Under the pieces are notes generated by a model that worked only from the letters and a program-made list of their open reading frames with translations, ran no database searches and was not told the origin of the DNA. From JBEEJZ01 sp041168905 (GTDB lineage: Bacteria; Pseudomonadota; Gammaproteobacteria; Burkholderiales; Burkholderiaceae_C): DNA of 64,000 bases. Position numbers and translations under genes: made by a program. Position 1 is the stretch's first letter. Every line of letters begins with the position of its first letter. Of the stretch, positions 1-9,009 are shown piece after piece. The DNA lies in contig JBEEJZ010000074.1 of assembly GCA_041168905.1 (NCBI GenBank), positions 10,133 to 74,132 on the forward strand. Reading direction: 5' to 3'.

Positions 1-2918
1 GATACTTTCAGCTTGCGTGCGTTGGCGTCCAGGGTCACTTGTAGGCCGGCATCTGGTGCGGCTGCGCCCGGTGCGGTGGCCCAGCGGGCCCGACCGGTGG
101 CAGTGAGCTCGCCGCCACCCTCACCGCCGGCCCCGAGCAGGCGAAAGTGCTGGATGTCCATGCCCTGACCATTGAGGCTGGCTCGCAGCTCGCCATTGCT
201 GAACTCAATGCCCTCGGCCACCGAGCGCAGGGCCAGTTGGTCTGCGTTCAAGTCGCCATGCCAGAGCGGCTGGGCGCGTGTGCCAGACAAGGTGATGTTG
301 GAGTTCAACGTGCCACGCACCCGCCAGCCGGGTGGTGCCAGCACCGACCAGACGCCCAGCTGCGGCAGTCGAGCCTGCACCTGCCCTGCCAGCGGGGCTT
401 GCGCAGGCCAGTGCCAGCCGTCGGCGTCGTGCTTGAGCTCGGTGCGCACGTCGGCCTGCAGTTGCCCGGCGCGCAGGCTGTCCCAATCCAACTGGGCGTG
501 TGCTTGTGTGCCCTCAACGTTCAGCGACAGTCGGGCGACCTGGATGCCGGCTTCCAGGCCCGCGTCCTTATCACCAGCTTGCAGGCGCAAGTCGCCCCGG
601 CTGCGCTCCAGTGAAAGCTGTGCCTTCAGGGTGTCGGCCAGTTCCAGCTGCCACGCGCCATCGGCCAGCATGTCGCCGCGCAAGGTGGTGGCGGGCACAC
701 CGCTTTGGCCCCAGCTTTCCAGCCACGCCAAGGGGATGCCGATCACCCGGCCGTTGCTACGGATGAGGTTTTGGGTTGGGGTGTGTTGCCAGCGCATAGG
801 CTGCCACTGCACCGTCACCGAACCGGGCAGAGGGCCGGCAAGCTGGGCCTGGGCGCCCTCGGCGGTGACGCTGAAATCGCGCCCCTGGGCACTTGCACGC
901 ACGACCAGTGGCTGCTGCGTGCTCAGCGTCCAGGGCGTGCTCAGCCGCCCGCTTTGCCAGGACACGGTGGTGGGCGCCAGCTGGGCCTGCCAGTTGCCAG
1001 CGGATAGGCGGCTAATTTGCGCTCGGCTGTTCAGGTGCAGGGCCTGTTTAGCCGTGAGCAGGCGGCCCCGCCACTGCACATCCATCGCCTGTGGATGGCC
1101 GCGCAGCGTGACGGACACCTCTCGGGCCTGCCATTCAGGGGCCTCTGGGCTGGTTTGCAGGGTGAGCTGGGGTGTTTGCAGCTGCGCGTCCAGCATCAGA
1201 TCGCCACCCGTGCCGGCTTGCCACTGCCGCCAGCCGCCCGCCCAGCCCAATGTCAGGGTGGCCTGGCCTTGGGTGCGCAGCGGTGCCAGCGCCTCGGGCA
1301 TGCCCGGTAGCGCGGCCAGCCACCGCCGGCTTGCTTGCGCGTCCGTCACCTGGATGTGGGCCGTGCCCTGGCCAGACTGCTGGGCCAGATCGCCTTGCAC
1401 GGAGGCCTGTGTGCCGGGCAGGCGCAGATGCAGATCGCCTTGGCCCGAAAGTGCCTGCGTGTGGACGTTGACCGTGCCGCTCAGGCTGGCATCGCCGGTG
1501 CTGAGGGTCAGTGCTGACACGCGCAACCACGGAGCCTGCCAGTGGCCTTGAGCCTGCAGGTGCCGCAGGCCCAGTCCCGGCACCGGGCCAGGTGAGGGCG
1601 CTGACGTGGCGGTGTTGAGCTGCGCCTGAAAGGCCAGGCCCTGGTCGTCTGTGTGGGCTGATAACTTGCCTTGCAGCCGGGCTGGTGCCAACTGGCTGTG
1701 CAAGGCCGCCGGGTTGAGGCTCTGAACCTCTGCGCGGCCCTCCCACCTGGGCTGCGTGCCCCTTGTGCCCATCTTGCCGGTCGACAACTGGCCTTGCACC
1801 TGGATCCGGCCGCCGTCAACGCCAGCGTCTAGGGTGTTGATGCGCCACGCGCCTTGGTCGTGCGTTAGGTCCAGCTGCAGTGTTTTGAAGGGTACGCGCT
1901 GATGGTCCCAAGGGCCGGGCAGGGCGTTGCTCATGTGTCCCGTTGCCTGCCAGGTGGATGTCAATGGGTGGGTTGCCGGCCCCTGCACAGACAGAACTTG
2001 TATTTGGCCCGTGACTTGGGTGAGCGGTGCCTGCGGCCAGAGTGCCGCCAGGTTGAGCCCAGAAAACCGAGCCTCAAGTTGCGACAGAGGCTGCGCCGCC
2101 CCGGGCTGCCATTGGGCCTTCAGCGTGGCCTGCATGGCGCCGGTGGCCATGGCGGACTGGCTTTGCAAGGAAGCCTGCACCTGTAGCCGGGGGTCTGCGC
2201 CGCCCAGGGGCCCGGTGGCAACGGCTGCGGCGGTCAGTGTCAGCGGCCGGCCTTTACCCGGCACCTGCGTTTGAAGCTCGCCTTGGGCAGATGCTTTCAG
2301 CAGCAGCGGTGCCGTTGCCCCAAGCTCGATCTGCCCCTGATATTGCCCGTCTGCCAGGTGCGCCTGGGTCAGCGCTAGGCGATGCTGGGTGCCGTCAAAG
2401 CCGTAGTGGCCGACCAGCGCGCTGGCTTGTGGTGCAACGGCTTCATCGGGTGCGTCCGAGCCTTGCCAACTCAAGACGTTGACCTGAAGGTGGGCATCGA
2501 CTCGCAGCGGCAACTGCAGGTCTTGCGGAATTTGCAGGGGCGTGTCACTGCCAGGCAAGTTCAGCTGCAGCTTCTCAGCGCTCAACTGATCGACCACCAG
2601 TTGTCTATCCAGCAATTTCAGGGGCTGCCATGCCAGACGCAGCTGGTGTGCAGTGACTGAGCGTTCGCCACTTTGCCAGCGCAGTTCGGCAATCTGGCCG
2701 CCGCCGCGCAGCGAGCCCTGCGCACCTTGCACGCTCAGGCTGTGGCCTGCAGGTAGCCGGCGCCCGGCCCACTGCAGGGCTGTGCCCAGTGAATTTTCTT
2801 GCCCGGTCCACAGCCACAAGGCCACCAGCAAGGCGGTCAGCAGCGCGGCGGGCAGCGCCAGCACACGCCACGCCAGACCCAGTAGCCTGGCCAGCCAGGT
2901 GAGGGGGCGGAGGATCAA
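1..2918 (-). CDS. tamB: Translocation and assembly module protein TamB, 3' end outside the window
   Basis: This is the inner-membrane-anchored, periplasm-spanning partner of TamA, thought to take part in outer-membrane protein insertion or lipid transport. The frame is open from the start to the window edge, so only about 970 N-terminal residues are present and the conserved C-terminal domain is missing. The first 40 residues form one hydrophobic signal anchor. After that comes a long stretch of short beta-rich repeats with many Gln, Ser, Leu and Gly, as expected for the TamB groove. The chosen start is a TTG that overlaps the tamA stop codon (TTGA), giving translational coupling. A GTG 18 codons further in is the alternative, but it would cut into the anchor. 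The family call rests on position right after tamA, the anchor and the repeat character. Confidence 0.85.
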   Translation of the reverse strand, partial: MILRPLTWLARLLGLAWRVLALPAALLTALLVALWLWTGQENSLGTALQWAGRRLPAGHSLSVQGAQGSLRGGGQIAELRWQSGERSVTAHQLRLAWQPLKLLDRQLVVDQLSAEKLQLNLPGSDTPLQIPQDLQLPLRVDAHLQVNVLSWQGSDAPDEAVAPQASALVGHYGFDGTQHRLALTQAHLADGQYQGQIELGATAPLLLKASAQGELQTQVPGKGRPLTLTAAAVATGPLGGADPRLQVQASLQSQSAMATGAMQATLKAQWQPGAAQPLSQLEARFSGLNLAALWPQAPLTQVTGQIQVLSVQGPATHPLTSTWQATGHMSNALPGPWDHQRVPFKTLQLDLTHDQGAWRINTLDAGVDGGRIQVQGQLSTGKMGTRGTQPRWEGRAEVQSLNPAALHSQLAPARLQGKLSAHTDDQGLAFQAQLNTATSAPSPGPVPGLGLRHLQAQGHWQAPWLRVSALTLSTGDASLSGTVNVHTQALSGQGDLHLRLPGTQASVQGDLAQQSGQGTAHIQVTDAQASRRWLAALPGMPEALAPLRTQGQATLTLGWAGGWRQWQAGTGGDLMLDAQLQTPQLTLQTSPEAPEWQAREVSVTLRGHPQAMDVQWRGRLLTAKQALHLNSRAQISRLSAGNWQAQLAPTTVSWQSGRLSTPWTLSTQQPLVVRASAQGRDFSVTAEGAQAQLAGPLPGSVTVQWQPMRWQHTPTQNLIRSNGRVIGIPLAWLESWGQSGVPATTLRGDMLADGAWQLELADTLKAQLSLERSRGDLRLQAGDKDAGLEAGIQVARLSLNVEGTQAHAQLDWDSLRAGQLQADVRTELKHDADGWHWPAQAPLAGQVQARLPQLGVWSVLAPPGWRVRGTLNSNITLSGTRAQPLWHGDLNADQLALRSVAEGIEFSNGELRASLNGQGMDIQHFRLLGAGGEGGGELTATGRARWATAPGAAAPDAGLQVTLDANARKLKV

Positions 2919-4735
2919 AACGCGAACCCCACACGCAGGTGCAGACGAAACTTTTGCAGCGCTGCGCCATAGGCCAGGTCCAGTTGCAGGGGGCCCACCG
3001 GGCTTTTCCAGCGCACGCCGGTGCCCACACCCACCTGGGTCTGGAAGGGTTCACCGGGCGCGCCCACGCCACCCGCGTCGACGAACAGGGTGCTTTCCCA
3101 ATCGCTCGGCTGCTCATTCCAGCGGATGGGGCGCTGCCACTCCAGGCTCCCCACCGCCAGCTGACGCCCTGCACTGACATGCCCGTCGCCCTGCGGCACG
3201 CCGATGCTGTGATAGGCATAGCCGCGCACCGAGGTGTCGCCGCCGGTCAGGAACAGCTGTGTGGTGGGTAACTCTGCGTCGGTCGCCGCCAGCACCATGC
3301 CGGCCTCCATTCGAGCTGCCAGGCGCCCTTGACTTGGCCCCAGGGGCCACAGGCCCAGCCAGCGGGCCTGCGTTCTGACAAACGGATGTCGATTGGCACC
3401 GAGGGTGCTGCCGATGCCGAGCTCGATACCCAGGCCCTGGCCGGCCGAAGGAAAGGGCAAGCCGGCAAATTGGCGCAGCGTCCAGGCCATGTTGGCCGTG
3501 AGCGCCTCTGCGTCGCTGATCACACCGTCGGTGTTGCTGCGTGCCCGGTCCAGCTGCAGGTAATGATTGCGGTCGATGTTGTCACCCAGCTGGGTGCGGC
3601 CGGCCCGGTAGCGCTGGCTGGTGGTGTCGGTGCCGCCGGCGCTTTCTTGCTGCGCCCGGGCCGAGGTGGACCAGCGCCACAGGTCGGCATCGGGTGGTGC
3701 GGTCAGCTCGGCCTGCAAGGCGCTTTTGTCGCGGTCCAGCACCAGGGACGACACCGAACGCCAGCCCAGGCCCGGCAGCTGGTGATGCGTGTGCTCCAGC
3801 GACACACGGGGGCCGCTGTCGGTGCTGGCACCCAGACCCACCACCATTTTTTGGCGCTTGGCTTCTTGCAGCTGTATGTGCACCGGGGCCTGTGCCGGAT
3901 CGCCGGCGGTGTCTACCCACACCAGGGCGGAGTCAAAAAAGCCGCTGTCGGTCAGGCGCTGTTGCGCTGCCAGCAGCTGCTCCTGGCGGTAGTCCTGGCC
4001 CGGGGGCAGGCGTGCCAGGCGTTCGGCCAGCGTCACATCGAAGCGCGACAGTCCGGTGATGCGCAGATTGCCTAGTTGATAGGCCGGGCCGGAGTCCAGC
4101 ACCAGGCGCAGTTGGGCGCTGTGTGTGACTGGGTCGATGTCGGCGAGGCTGGAGGCCACACGACCCGCAGGGTAACGCACGCTGCTGAGCTGGCGCAGGG
4201 CCTGGGCCTTGATCTGATCCCAGTCGCTCTGCGTGAAAGCGCGACCCAGCCGCGCCTGTGCCAAGGCCTGAATGTCGGCGCGCTGGTCCAGTGCATTGGT
4301 GTCTGTCGCGACAGCGCCTTCAAACACCACTTCCACAGCGGTGATGCGGGTTTGGTTGCCCGGTGTCACCATCACTCGCACCTCACGTGGCGTGCCTGCG
4401 TTGGCCGGGGCGGTGGCCTGGATCTGCACGGTCGGTGCAAAGTAGCCCAGAGTTGCCAGCAAATCTTGCACATTGGCTTGGGCGGCTTCCAGCAGGCGGG
4501 CCATTTCCTGTTCGTCGATATCCGTGAGCTCGCGGTAGCGAAACAGTTCCATGTGCCGGCTCAGCAACTCCTGCACCTGAGCGGGTGCCTCGATGTGGAT
4601 CTCAAACGCTGTAGGGGAGGGCTGACTGGGTTGGGCGCGCAATGCACCGGCACAGAAAAACAAGCCGACAAAAAAAGCTGGCAAGAGAGCCAGCTTTTGA
4701 AGCAGGGTGGTGCGTGCTCGGCGCTGCAGGATCAT
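2915..4735 (-). CDS. tamA: Outer-membrane assembly factor TamA (Omp85 family)
   Basis: This is an outer-membrane beta-barrel of the Omp85/BamA superfamily that works with TamB. The 606 residues comprise a signal peptide (about 1-34, ending ALRA-Q), POTRA-like domains (about 40-280) and a C-terminal 16-strand barrel. The VRGY motif of loop 6 lies near residue 500, and the protein ends in GFAF with the terminal aromatic typical of Omp85 proteins. The length is close to that of known TamA proteins. The ATG at 4735 was chosen because it begins a proper signal peptide. The frame is open for 69 more codons upstream, but those would run back into the VWA gene. It follows the VWA gene by 32 bases and overlaps tamB by four bases. 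Confidence 0.9.
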   Translation of the reverse strand: MILQRRARTTLLQKLALLPAFFVGLFFCAGALRAQPSQPSPTAFEIHIEAPAQVQELLSRHMELFRYRELTDIDEQEMARLLEAAQANVQDLLATLGYFAPTVQIQATAPANAGTPREVRVMVTPGNQTRITAVEVVFEGAVATDTNALDQRADIQALAQARLGRAFTQSDWDQIKAQALRQLSSVRYPAGRVASSLADIDPVTHSAQLRLVLDSGPAYQLGNLRITGLSRFDVTLAERLARLPPGQDYRQEQLLAAQQRLTDSGFFDSALVWVDTAGDPAQAPVHIQLQEAKRQKMVVGLGASTDSGPRVSLEHTHHQLPGLGWRSVSSLVLDRDKSALQAELTAPPDADLWRWSTSARAQQESAGGTDTTSQRYRAGRTQLGDNIDRNHYLQLDRARSNTDGVISDAEALTANMAWTLRQFAGLPFPSAGQGLGIELGIGSTLGANRHPFVRTQARWLGLWPLGPSQGRLAARMEAGMVLAATDAELPTTQLFLTGGDTSVRGYAYHSIGVPQGDGHVSAGRQLAVGSLEWQRPIRWNEQPSDWESTLFVDAGGVGAPGEPFQTQVGVGTGVRWKSPVGPLQLDLAYGAALQKFRLHLRVGFAF

Positions 4736-4767
4736 GAGTCGGCGAGTGTCTCTTCCTGATGACGGGT

Positions 4768-5955
4768 TTACTTGGACAGCAGACGCATGGCCTGCTCCAG
4801 CCCTTGCAGGGTGAGCGGCACCATGCGCTGCTGCACGATTTGCTGGATCAAGCCGATGCTTTGGCGGTATTGCCACACGCCTTGCGGTTCGGGGTTGATC
4901 CAGACGAAGTGCGGGAAAGCGTCCATCAAGCGCTGCAGCCACTCGGCCCCGGCTTCCTCATTGTTGTATTCCACGCTGCCGCCGGGTTGCAAAATCTCAT
5001 AAGGGCTCATGGTGGCGTCCCCAATGAAGATCAGCTTGTAGTCCTTGTTGTACTTGCGGATGATGTCCCAGGTGGGGAACTTCTCGGCAAATCGGCGCCG
5101 ATTGTGCTTCCACATGAAGTCGTAGACGCAGTTGTGAAAGTAATAAAACTCGAGGTGCTTGAACTCGGCCTTGGCCGCTGAAAACAGCTCTTCGACCCGG
5201 GCCACATGCTCGTCCATGGTGCCGCCCACATCCATCAATAGCAGCACCTTGACCTTGTTGTGTCGTTCGGGCACCAGCTTGATGTCCAGGTAGCCTGCAT
5301 TGGCGGCGGTGGCGCGGATGGTGTCGGGCAGGTCCAGTTCTTCCGCCGAACCCTCGCGGGCGAAACGACGCAAGCGGCGCAAAGCGACTTTGATGTTGCG
5401 GGTGCCGAGCTCTTGGGTGTCGTCGTAGTCGCGGTAGGCGCGCTGATCCCACACCTTGACCGCGCTCTTGTTGCGACTTTTGCCACCAATGCGGATGCCC
5501 TGTGAGTTGTGGCCGCCGTGTCCAAAGGGGCTGGTGCCGCCAGTGCCTATCCACTTGCTGCCGCCCTCGTGACGTTCCTTTTGCTCTTCCAGGCGTTTGC
5601 GCAGCGTGTCCATCAGCTCGTCCCAGTCGAGCTTGGGGGCATTGGCTTTTTGCTCGTCAGACAGCAGGCGCTCCATTTCCTGACGCAGCCACTCTGCAGG
5701 GATGTCTTTGGTGAAGTCGGCCAGCATCTCCACGCCCGTGAAGTAGGCGGCAAAGGCGCGGTCGAACTTGTCATAGTGCTTCTCGTCCTTGACCAGCGCG
5801 GTGCGGGCCAGGAAATAAAAGTCGTCCATGGTGCAGGCATCTGGGTTGCGCGGCCCGACCACGTCGGCCTGCAGTGCCTCCAGCAGCGTCAAAAATTCCC
5901 GCACCGACACGGGCACCTTGGCCGCACGCAGGGTGTAGAAAAAATCGATCAGCAT
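4768..5955 (-). CDS. VWA domain-containing protein, CoxE-like
   Basis: This is a 395-residue protein of the CoxE/COG3552-like VWA family. These proteins usually act with a MoxR-type AAA+ ATPase in metal-enzyme maturation or protein-complex remodelling, and such an ATPase is encoded about 870 bases upstream. The N-terminal half is helical and charged (near residues 55-130). A glycine/histidine-rich linker follows at about 131-160 and the VWA fold at about 235-395. The metal-ion (MIDAS) loop reads DVGGT at 242-246 instead of the classical DxSxS, which is normal for this subfamily. The ATG at 5955 begins MLIDFF eight bases after the GNAT stop. The ATG-equivalent 21 codons further upstream lies inside the GNAT gene. 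The target of the pair here is unknown. Confidence 0.85.
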   Translation of the reverse strand: MLIDFFYTLRAAKVPVSVREFLTLLEALQADVVGPRNPDACTMDDFYFLARTALVKDEKHYDKFDRAFAAYFTGVEMLADFTKDIPAEWLRQEMERLLSDEQKANAPKLDWDELMDTLRKRLEEQKERHEGGSKWIGTGGTSPFGHGGHNSQGIRIGGKSRNKSAVKVWDQRAYRDYDDTQELGTRNIKVALRRLRRFAREGSAEELDLPDTIRATAANAGYLDIKLVPERHNKVKVLLLMDVGGTMDEHVARVEELFSAAKAEFKHLEFYYFHNCVYDFMWKHNRRRFAEKFPTWDIIRKYNKDYKLIFIGDATMSPYEILQPGGSVEYNNEEAGAEWLQRLMDAFPHFVWINPEPQGVWQYRQSIGLIQQIVQQRMVPLTLQGLEQAMRLLSK

Positions 5956-5963
5956 GCTGCCTG

Positions 5964-6560
5964 TCAGCTCTGGTGGCGCTTGAGCAGATACTGCAGGTGT
6001 GCCCGCACCTCCGGCCATTCGCCGGCAGACACGCTGTACATCACGGTGTCGCGCACGGTGCCGTCGCGGCGCAGGGCGTGGCCACGGATCACGCCATCTT
6101 TTTTGGCGCCGAGTCGCTCAATGGCCCGTTGCGACGCAAAGTTGTAGTTGTCGGTGCGCCAGCCCACCACGCCACACTTCAGGGTGTCGAAGGCATGCGT
6201 CAGCAGCAGGAGCTTGGAGGTGGTGTTGACGTGCGAGCGCTGCACGCTCCTGGCGTACCAAGTCCAGCCGATTTCGACCCGACGAATGGCCGGCACGATG
6301 TCGTGGTAACTGGTGCAACCCAACACCCGGCCGCTGGCCTCGTCAATCACGGTAAAGGCAAACCGGTTGCCGTCGGCCCGCATTTGAAGGGCTGTCTCGA
6401 TATAGGCAGCCGTTTGCTGAGGCTCGGGGACCGATGTCACCCGGATGTTCCACAACTCGCCGTCCGCAGCTGCGGCGCGCAAACCGGGCTCATGCGCCAT
6501 CGACATCGGCTCCAGACGCACGCCGTTCATGGACAGGGTGACCGGTTCTACAAAAGACAT
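5964..6560 (-). CDS. GNAT family N-acetyltransferase (RimJ/RimL type)
   Basis: This 198-residue acetyl-CoA-dependent acyltransferase belongs to the RimJ/RimL-like Acetyltransf_3 group. The family pattern is visible in the acetyl-CoA region: TWYARS around residue 105, then an R-S-x-x-N-T stretch, followed by NFASQRAIERLGAK, which is typical of the C-terminal half of these enzymes. An AGGA sequence lies eight bases before the start ATG. The gene sits between the small membrane protein and the VWA gene on the same strand and ends eight bases before the latter, so it is probably in one transcript with them. The substrate (protein N-terminus, antibiotic or metabolite) cannot be read from the sequence. 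Confidence 0.85.
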   Translation of the reverse strand: MSFVEPVTLSMNGVRLEPMSMAHEPGLRAAAADGELWNIRVTSVPEPQQTAAYIETALQMRADGNRFAFTVIDEASGRVLGCTSYHDIVPAIRRVEIGWTWYARSVQRSHVNTTSKLLLLTHAFDTLKCGVVGWRTDNYNFASQRAIERLGAKKDGVIRGHALRRDGTVRDTVMYSVSAGEWPEVRAHLQYLLKRHQS

Positions 6561-6575
6561 GGTTCGATTCCTGAC

Positions 6576-6797
6576 TCAGTTGTTCTTTTTGTCGTTACGC
6601 CGGTACCAGCGCCGCGCCCCCTGCAAGCCCAGGCCGCCGCCCAGGCCCACCAGCACGATGCCCGCGATGCTGGCGTTGTTGTAGCCCTCAGAGAAGACGT
6701 CGACGCCCAGGAGTTGACCTGCCCAGTAGCCTGCCAAGGCACCGCCCACAAAACCGACCGCGTCGGACAGGCCCTCAATAATCAATGAATTCGCCAT
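6576..6797 (-). CDS. Small glycine-rich membrane protein of unknown function
   Basis: This is a 73-residue protein with two hydrophobic, glycine-rich segments (about 12-30 and 45-60) holding repeated small residues spaced as in glycine-zipper helices, and a basic tail (RRWYRRN) that probably faces the cytoplasm. I do not recognise a named family. It lies 27 bases after the MoxR gene and 15 bases before the GNAT gene on the same strand, so it is likely co-transcribed with the AAA+/VWA pair. A role as a membrane partner of that pair is possible but is only inferred from position. Confidence 0.7.
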   Translation of the reverse strand: MANSLIIEGLSDAVGFVGGALAGYWAGQLLGVDVFSEGYNNASIAGIVLVGLGGGLGLQGARRWYRRNDKKNN

Positions 6798-6824
6798 GGT
6801 GATCGCTCTGCTTGTCGTGTGTGA

Positions 6825-7679
6825 TTAACGGTTGCGCTGGTTCATGAACACCAGTTTTTCAAACAAGGTGATGTCCTGCTCATTTTTCAGGAGCGCACCC
6901 ACCAGCGGTGGCACACTGACTTTTTGGTCCTGGCTTTGCAGGGCTTCGAGCGGTATGTCCTCCGCCATCAAGAGCTTGAGCCAGTCCAGCAGCTCGGATG
7001 TGGACGGTTTTTTCTTCAGCCCCGGCAGATTGCGCACATCAAAAAATGTTTTCATCGCTGCCGTGATCAGCTCGTCTTTCAGGCCCGGGAAGTGCACATC
7101 CACGATCTGCTTCATGGTGGTGGGCTCGGGAAACTTGATGTAGTGAAAGAAGCAACGCCGCAGGAATGCGTCGGGCAGTTCTTTTTCGTTGTTGGAGGTG
7201 ATGAACACCAGCGGGCGGTTTTTGGCCTTCACCAGTTCGCGGGTTTCGTAGCAATAAAACTCCATGCGGTCGAGTTCGCGCAGAAGATCATTGGGAAACT
7301 CGATGTCGGCCTTGTCGATTTCGTCGATCAGCAGCGCCACGGGCTTGTCGGCAGTGAAGGCTTGCCACAGCACGCCCTTGACGATGTAGTTGTGAATGTT
7401 CTTGACGCGTTCGCTGCCCTCGATGTCGGCCAACTGGGAGTCGCGCAGGCGGCTCACTGCGTCATATTCATACAGGCCCTGCTGGGCCTTGGTGGTGCTT
7501 TTGATGTGCCATTGCAGCAATTCCATGCCCATGGCCTTGGCAACTTCTTCCGCGAGCATGGTTTTGCCGGTGCCGGGTTCGCCTTTGACCAGCAAAGGTC
7601 GCTTCAGGGTGATGGCGGCATTCACCGACAAGAGCAGATCTTGCGTGGCGACGTAATCGGGAGATCCTGAAAACTTCAT
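6825..7679 (-). CDS. MoxR-type AAA+ ATPase
   Basis: This is a 284-residue AAA+ ATPase of the MoxR family (CoxD-like), a chaperone-type enzyme that works with VWA proteins. Walker A is GEPGTGKT at residues 33-40, Walker B is LLIDEIDKAD at about 116-125, and sensor 1 is in the FITSNNEKELPDAFLRR region near 155-171, with the arginine finger expected there. The length is typical for the family. It is the first gene of a minus-strand run that continues through the small membrane protein, the GNAT gene, the VWA gene and tamAB. It is divergent from cytochrome c4, with about 113 bases between the starts. Confidence 0.9.
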   Translation of the reverse strand: MKFSGSPDYVATQDLLLSVNAAITLKRPLLVKGEPGTGKTMLAEEVAKAMGMELLQWHIKSTTKAQQGLYEYDAVSRLRDSQLADIEGSERVKNIHNYIVKGVLWQAFTADKPVALLIDEIDKADIEFPNDLLRELDRMEFYCYETRELVKAKNRPLVFITSNNEKELPDAFLRRCFFHYIKFPEPTTMKQIVDVHFPGLKDELITAAMKTFFDVRNLPGLKKKPSTSELLDWLKLLMAEDIPLEALQSQDQKVSVPPLVGALLKNEQDITLFEKLVFMNQRNR

Positions 7680-7739
7680 GGTGTCTTTGCCCTGTGCGCT
7701 GGGTCGAAGGTGGTGGCAATTTGGCTAAATGGGGGTCGA

Positions 7740-7745
7740 TATAAT
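7740..7745 (+). promoter_or_regulatory. -10 hexamer in front of the cytochrome c4 gene
   Basis: A perfect TATAAT lies 48 bases upstream of the cytochrome c4 start, in the spacer shared with the divergent MoxR gene. The -35 side is weak: CAATTT lies at the 17-base distance and TGGCAA at 20 bases. It is a sigma-70-type candidate on sequence only. Confidence 0.45.
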
Positions 7746-7792
7746 CCCGCAGTCGATTTATACCAACCCCACCGGTGGATTGTCCGCGCAAA

Positions 7793-8449
7793 ATGAACAA
7801 ACTGACCTTGTCCCTCGCCGCCCTGCTGACCGCCTTGGTTGCAGTCGTTCCCGCTCATGCTGCGGGCGACGCCAAAGCCGGTGAAACCAAAGTTGCCATG
7901 TGTATAGGATGCCATGGCATCAAGGGCTATCAGGCCAGTTTTCCTGAAATCCACAAGGTTCCCATGATTTCCGGCCAAGGCGCTGGTTACATCGTGTCTG
8001 CATTGACCGCCTACAAAAAAGGTGAGCGCAAGCATCCCTCCATGCGCGGCATTGCCGAGACCCTGACTGAACAAGACATCGCCGACGTGGCTGCCTACTA
8101 CGAAGCCAGCGGCAAGGTGGCTGGTGCTGCGGAGCTGCCCAAGGCCCCTGAAGCATCTGGCAAAGCCGCAGCCCTGTTGCAAAAAGGCGCTTGTGTGTCG
8201 TGCCACGGCGACAACTTCAGCAAGCCCATTGATCCTTCCTACCCCAAGATTGCCGGGCAGCATGCCGACTACCTTTTTGTGGCTTTGAAGGCCTATAAGG
8301 CCGAGGGCAGCGGTCCGGTCGGTCGTGGCAATGCGGTGATGGGCGGGGTAGCCAAGCAGTTCTCGAATGCAGAACTGAAGGAAATGGCTACCTACCTGAG
8401 CTCTTTGCCATCTGAACTTAAAGTGGTGCCACAAAGCAAATTCCGCTGA
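7793..8449 (+). CDS. Dihaem cytochrome c4
   Basis: This is a periplasmic dihaem electron carrier of the cytochrome c4 family, which can pass electrons to terminal oxidases such as the one encoded at 20-25 kb. The 218-residue precursor has a signal peptide (about 1-23, ending AHA-A) and two class I cytochrome c domains. Their haem-binding motifs are CIGCH at 37-41 and CVSCH at 134-138. Candidate methionine ligands lie downstream in each half (PSMRG near 82-86, NAVMGG in the second domain). The ATG at 7793 was chosen because the six codons before it would spoil the signal peptide. It is followed by a strong hairpin and appears monocistronic. Confidence 0.92.
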   Translation: MNKLTLSLAALLTALVAVVPAHAAGDAKAGETKVAMCIGCHGIKGYQASFPEIHKVPMISGQGAGYIVSALTAYKKGERKHPSMRGIAETLTEQDIADVAAYYEASGKVAGAAELPKAPEASGKAAALLQKGACVSCHGDNFSKPIDPSYPKIAGQHADYLFVALKAYKAEGSGPVGRGNAVMGGVAKQFSNAELKEMATYLSSLPSELKVVPQSKFR

Positions 8450-8461
8450 GCGGTTTATCCG

Positions 8462-8504
8462 CCCAATGCAAAAAGCCGCACTTGATGCGGCTTTTTGCAT
8501 TGGG
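8462..8504. terminator. Strong hairpin, probably a bidirectional terminator
   Basis: A perfect 19-base-pair inverted repeat (arms 8462-8480 and 8486-8504, five-base loop) lies 13 bases after the cytochrome c4 stop and 37 bases before the end of the convergent DUF1841 gene. Its A-rich and T-rich inner segments can supply a U tract on either strand. Confidence 0.85.
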
Positions 8505-8540
8505 GGACTGGCTCTGTTGTTTGCTTTGCCCCAGGGGGTG

Positions 8541-8978
8541 TCAGTCTTTGGTCGCGTGGCGCTGCACGCAGGCTATATAGGCCTCACCGTCCGGCGGACG
8601 ACCCGCGCGCTGGCTTTCCCAGATCATCTTGCCCAGGCAATCCATGGCCTCATGGTGCGCCAAGTGAATCGAGTTGCGTTTTTTGGCCAGCAGTTCTACC
8701 GCCTGTCTTATGCCCCGGGGCTGGTCGATGCTGCACTGTTCGCTGATCGACAGGTGCATTGACAGGTGCAAAAACGCGCTGGTAACACCCGGGGCGCTGG
8801 TTCCCATGTTCCGTAGCGCTGCCTCCACATCAGACAATTCGGCGTGATGCTCCGGGTGATCTTCAATCCATAGGTGGGCCAGAGTTTCGATGGCTTCCAT
8901 GGGCTCGCCGCTTAGCCCCTTGGCGTACACGGTGCAAAAAAAACGGCGGACATCGGCTTGAGACGGTTGAATGAGCAT
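8541..8978 (-). CDS. DUF1841 family protein
   Basis: This is a 145-residue soluble protein of the DUF1841 family, whose function is unknown. The recognisable family core is the FLHLSMHLSISEQ segment near residues 69-81 followed by an SIDQPRGI stretch, and the MIWESQRAGRPPD region near the C-terminus. There are no signal peptide or membrane segments. The start is an ATG with no close competitor. It is convergent with cytochrome c4 across the hairpin and divergent from the TauE gene (31 bases between starts), so its promoter must overlap the start region of that gene. Confidence 0.85.
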   Translation of the reverse strand: MLIQPSQADVRRFFCTVYAKGLSGEPMEAIETLAHLWIEDHPEHHAELSDVEAALRNMGTSAPGVTSAFLHLSMHLSISEQCSIDQPRGIRQAVELLAKKRNSIHLAHHEAMDCLGKMIWESQRAGRPPDGEAYIACVQRHATKD

Positions 8979-9009
8979 GATCTGGATTGTCGCGCGCTAA
9001 CATCCGTCG

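Noticed and set aside
172..1551. Open frame of 459 codons on the plus strand opposite tamB
   Set aside because: Cys/Ser/Arg/Pro-rich and without domains; a complement of the tamB repeats.
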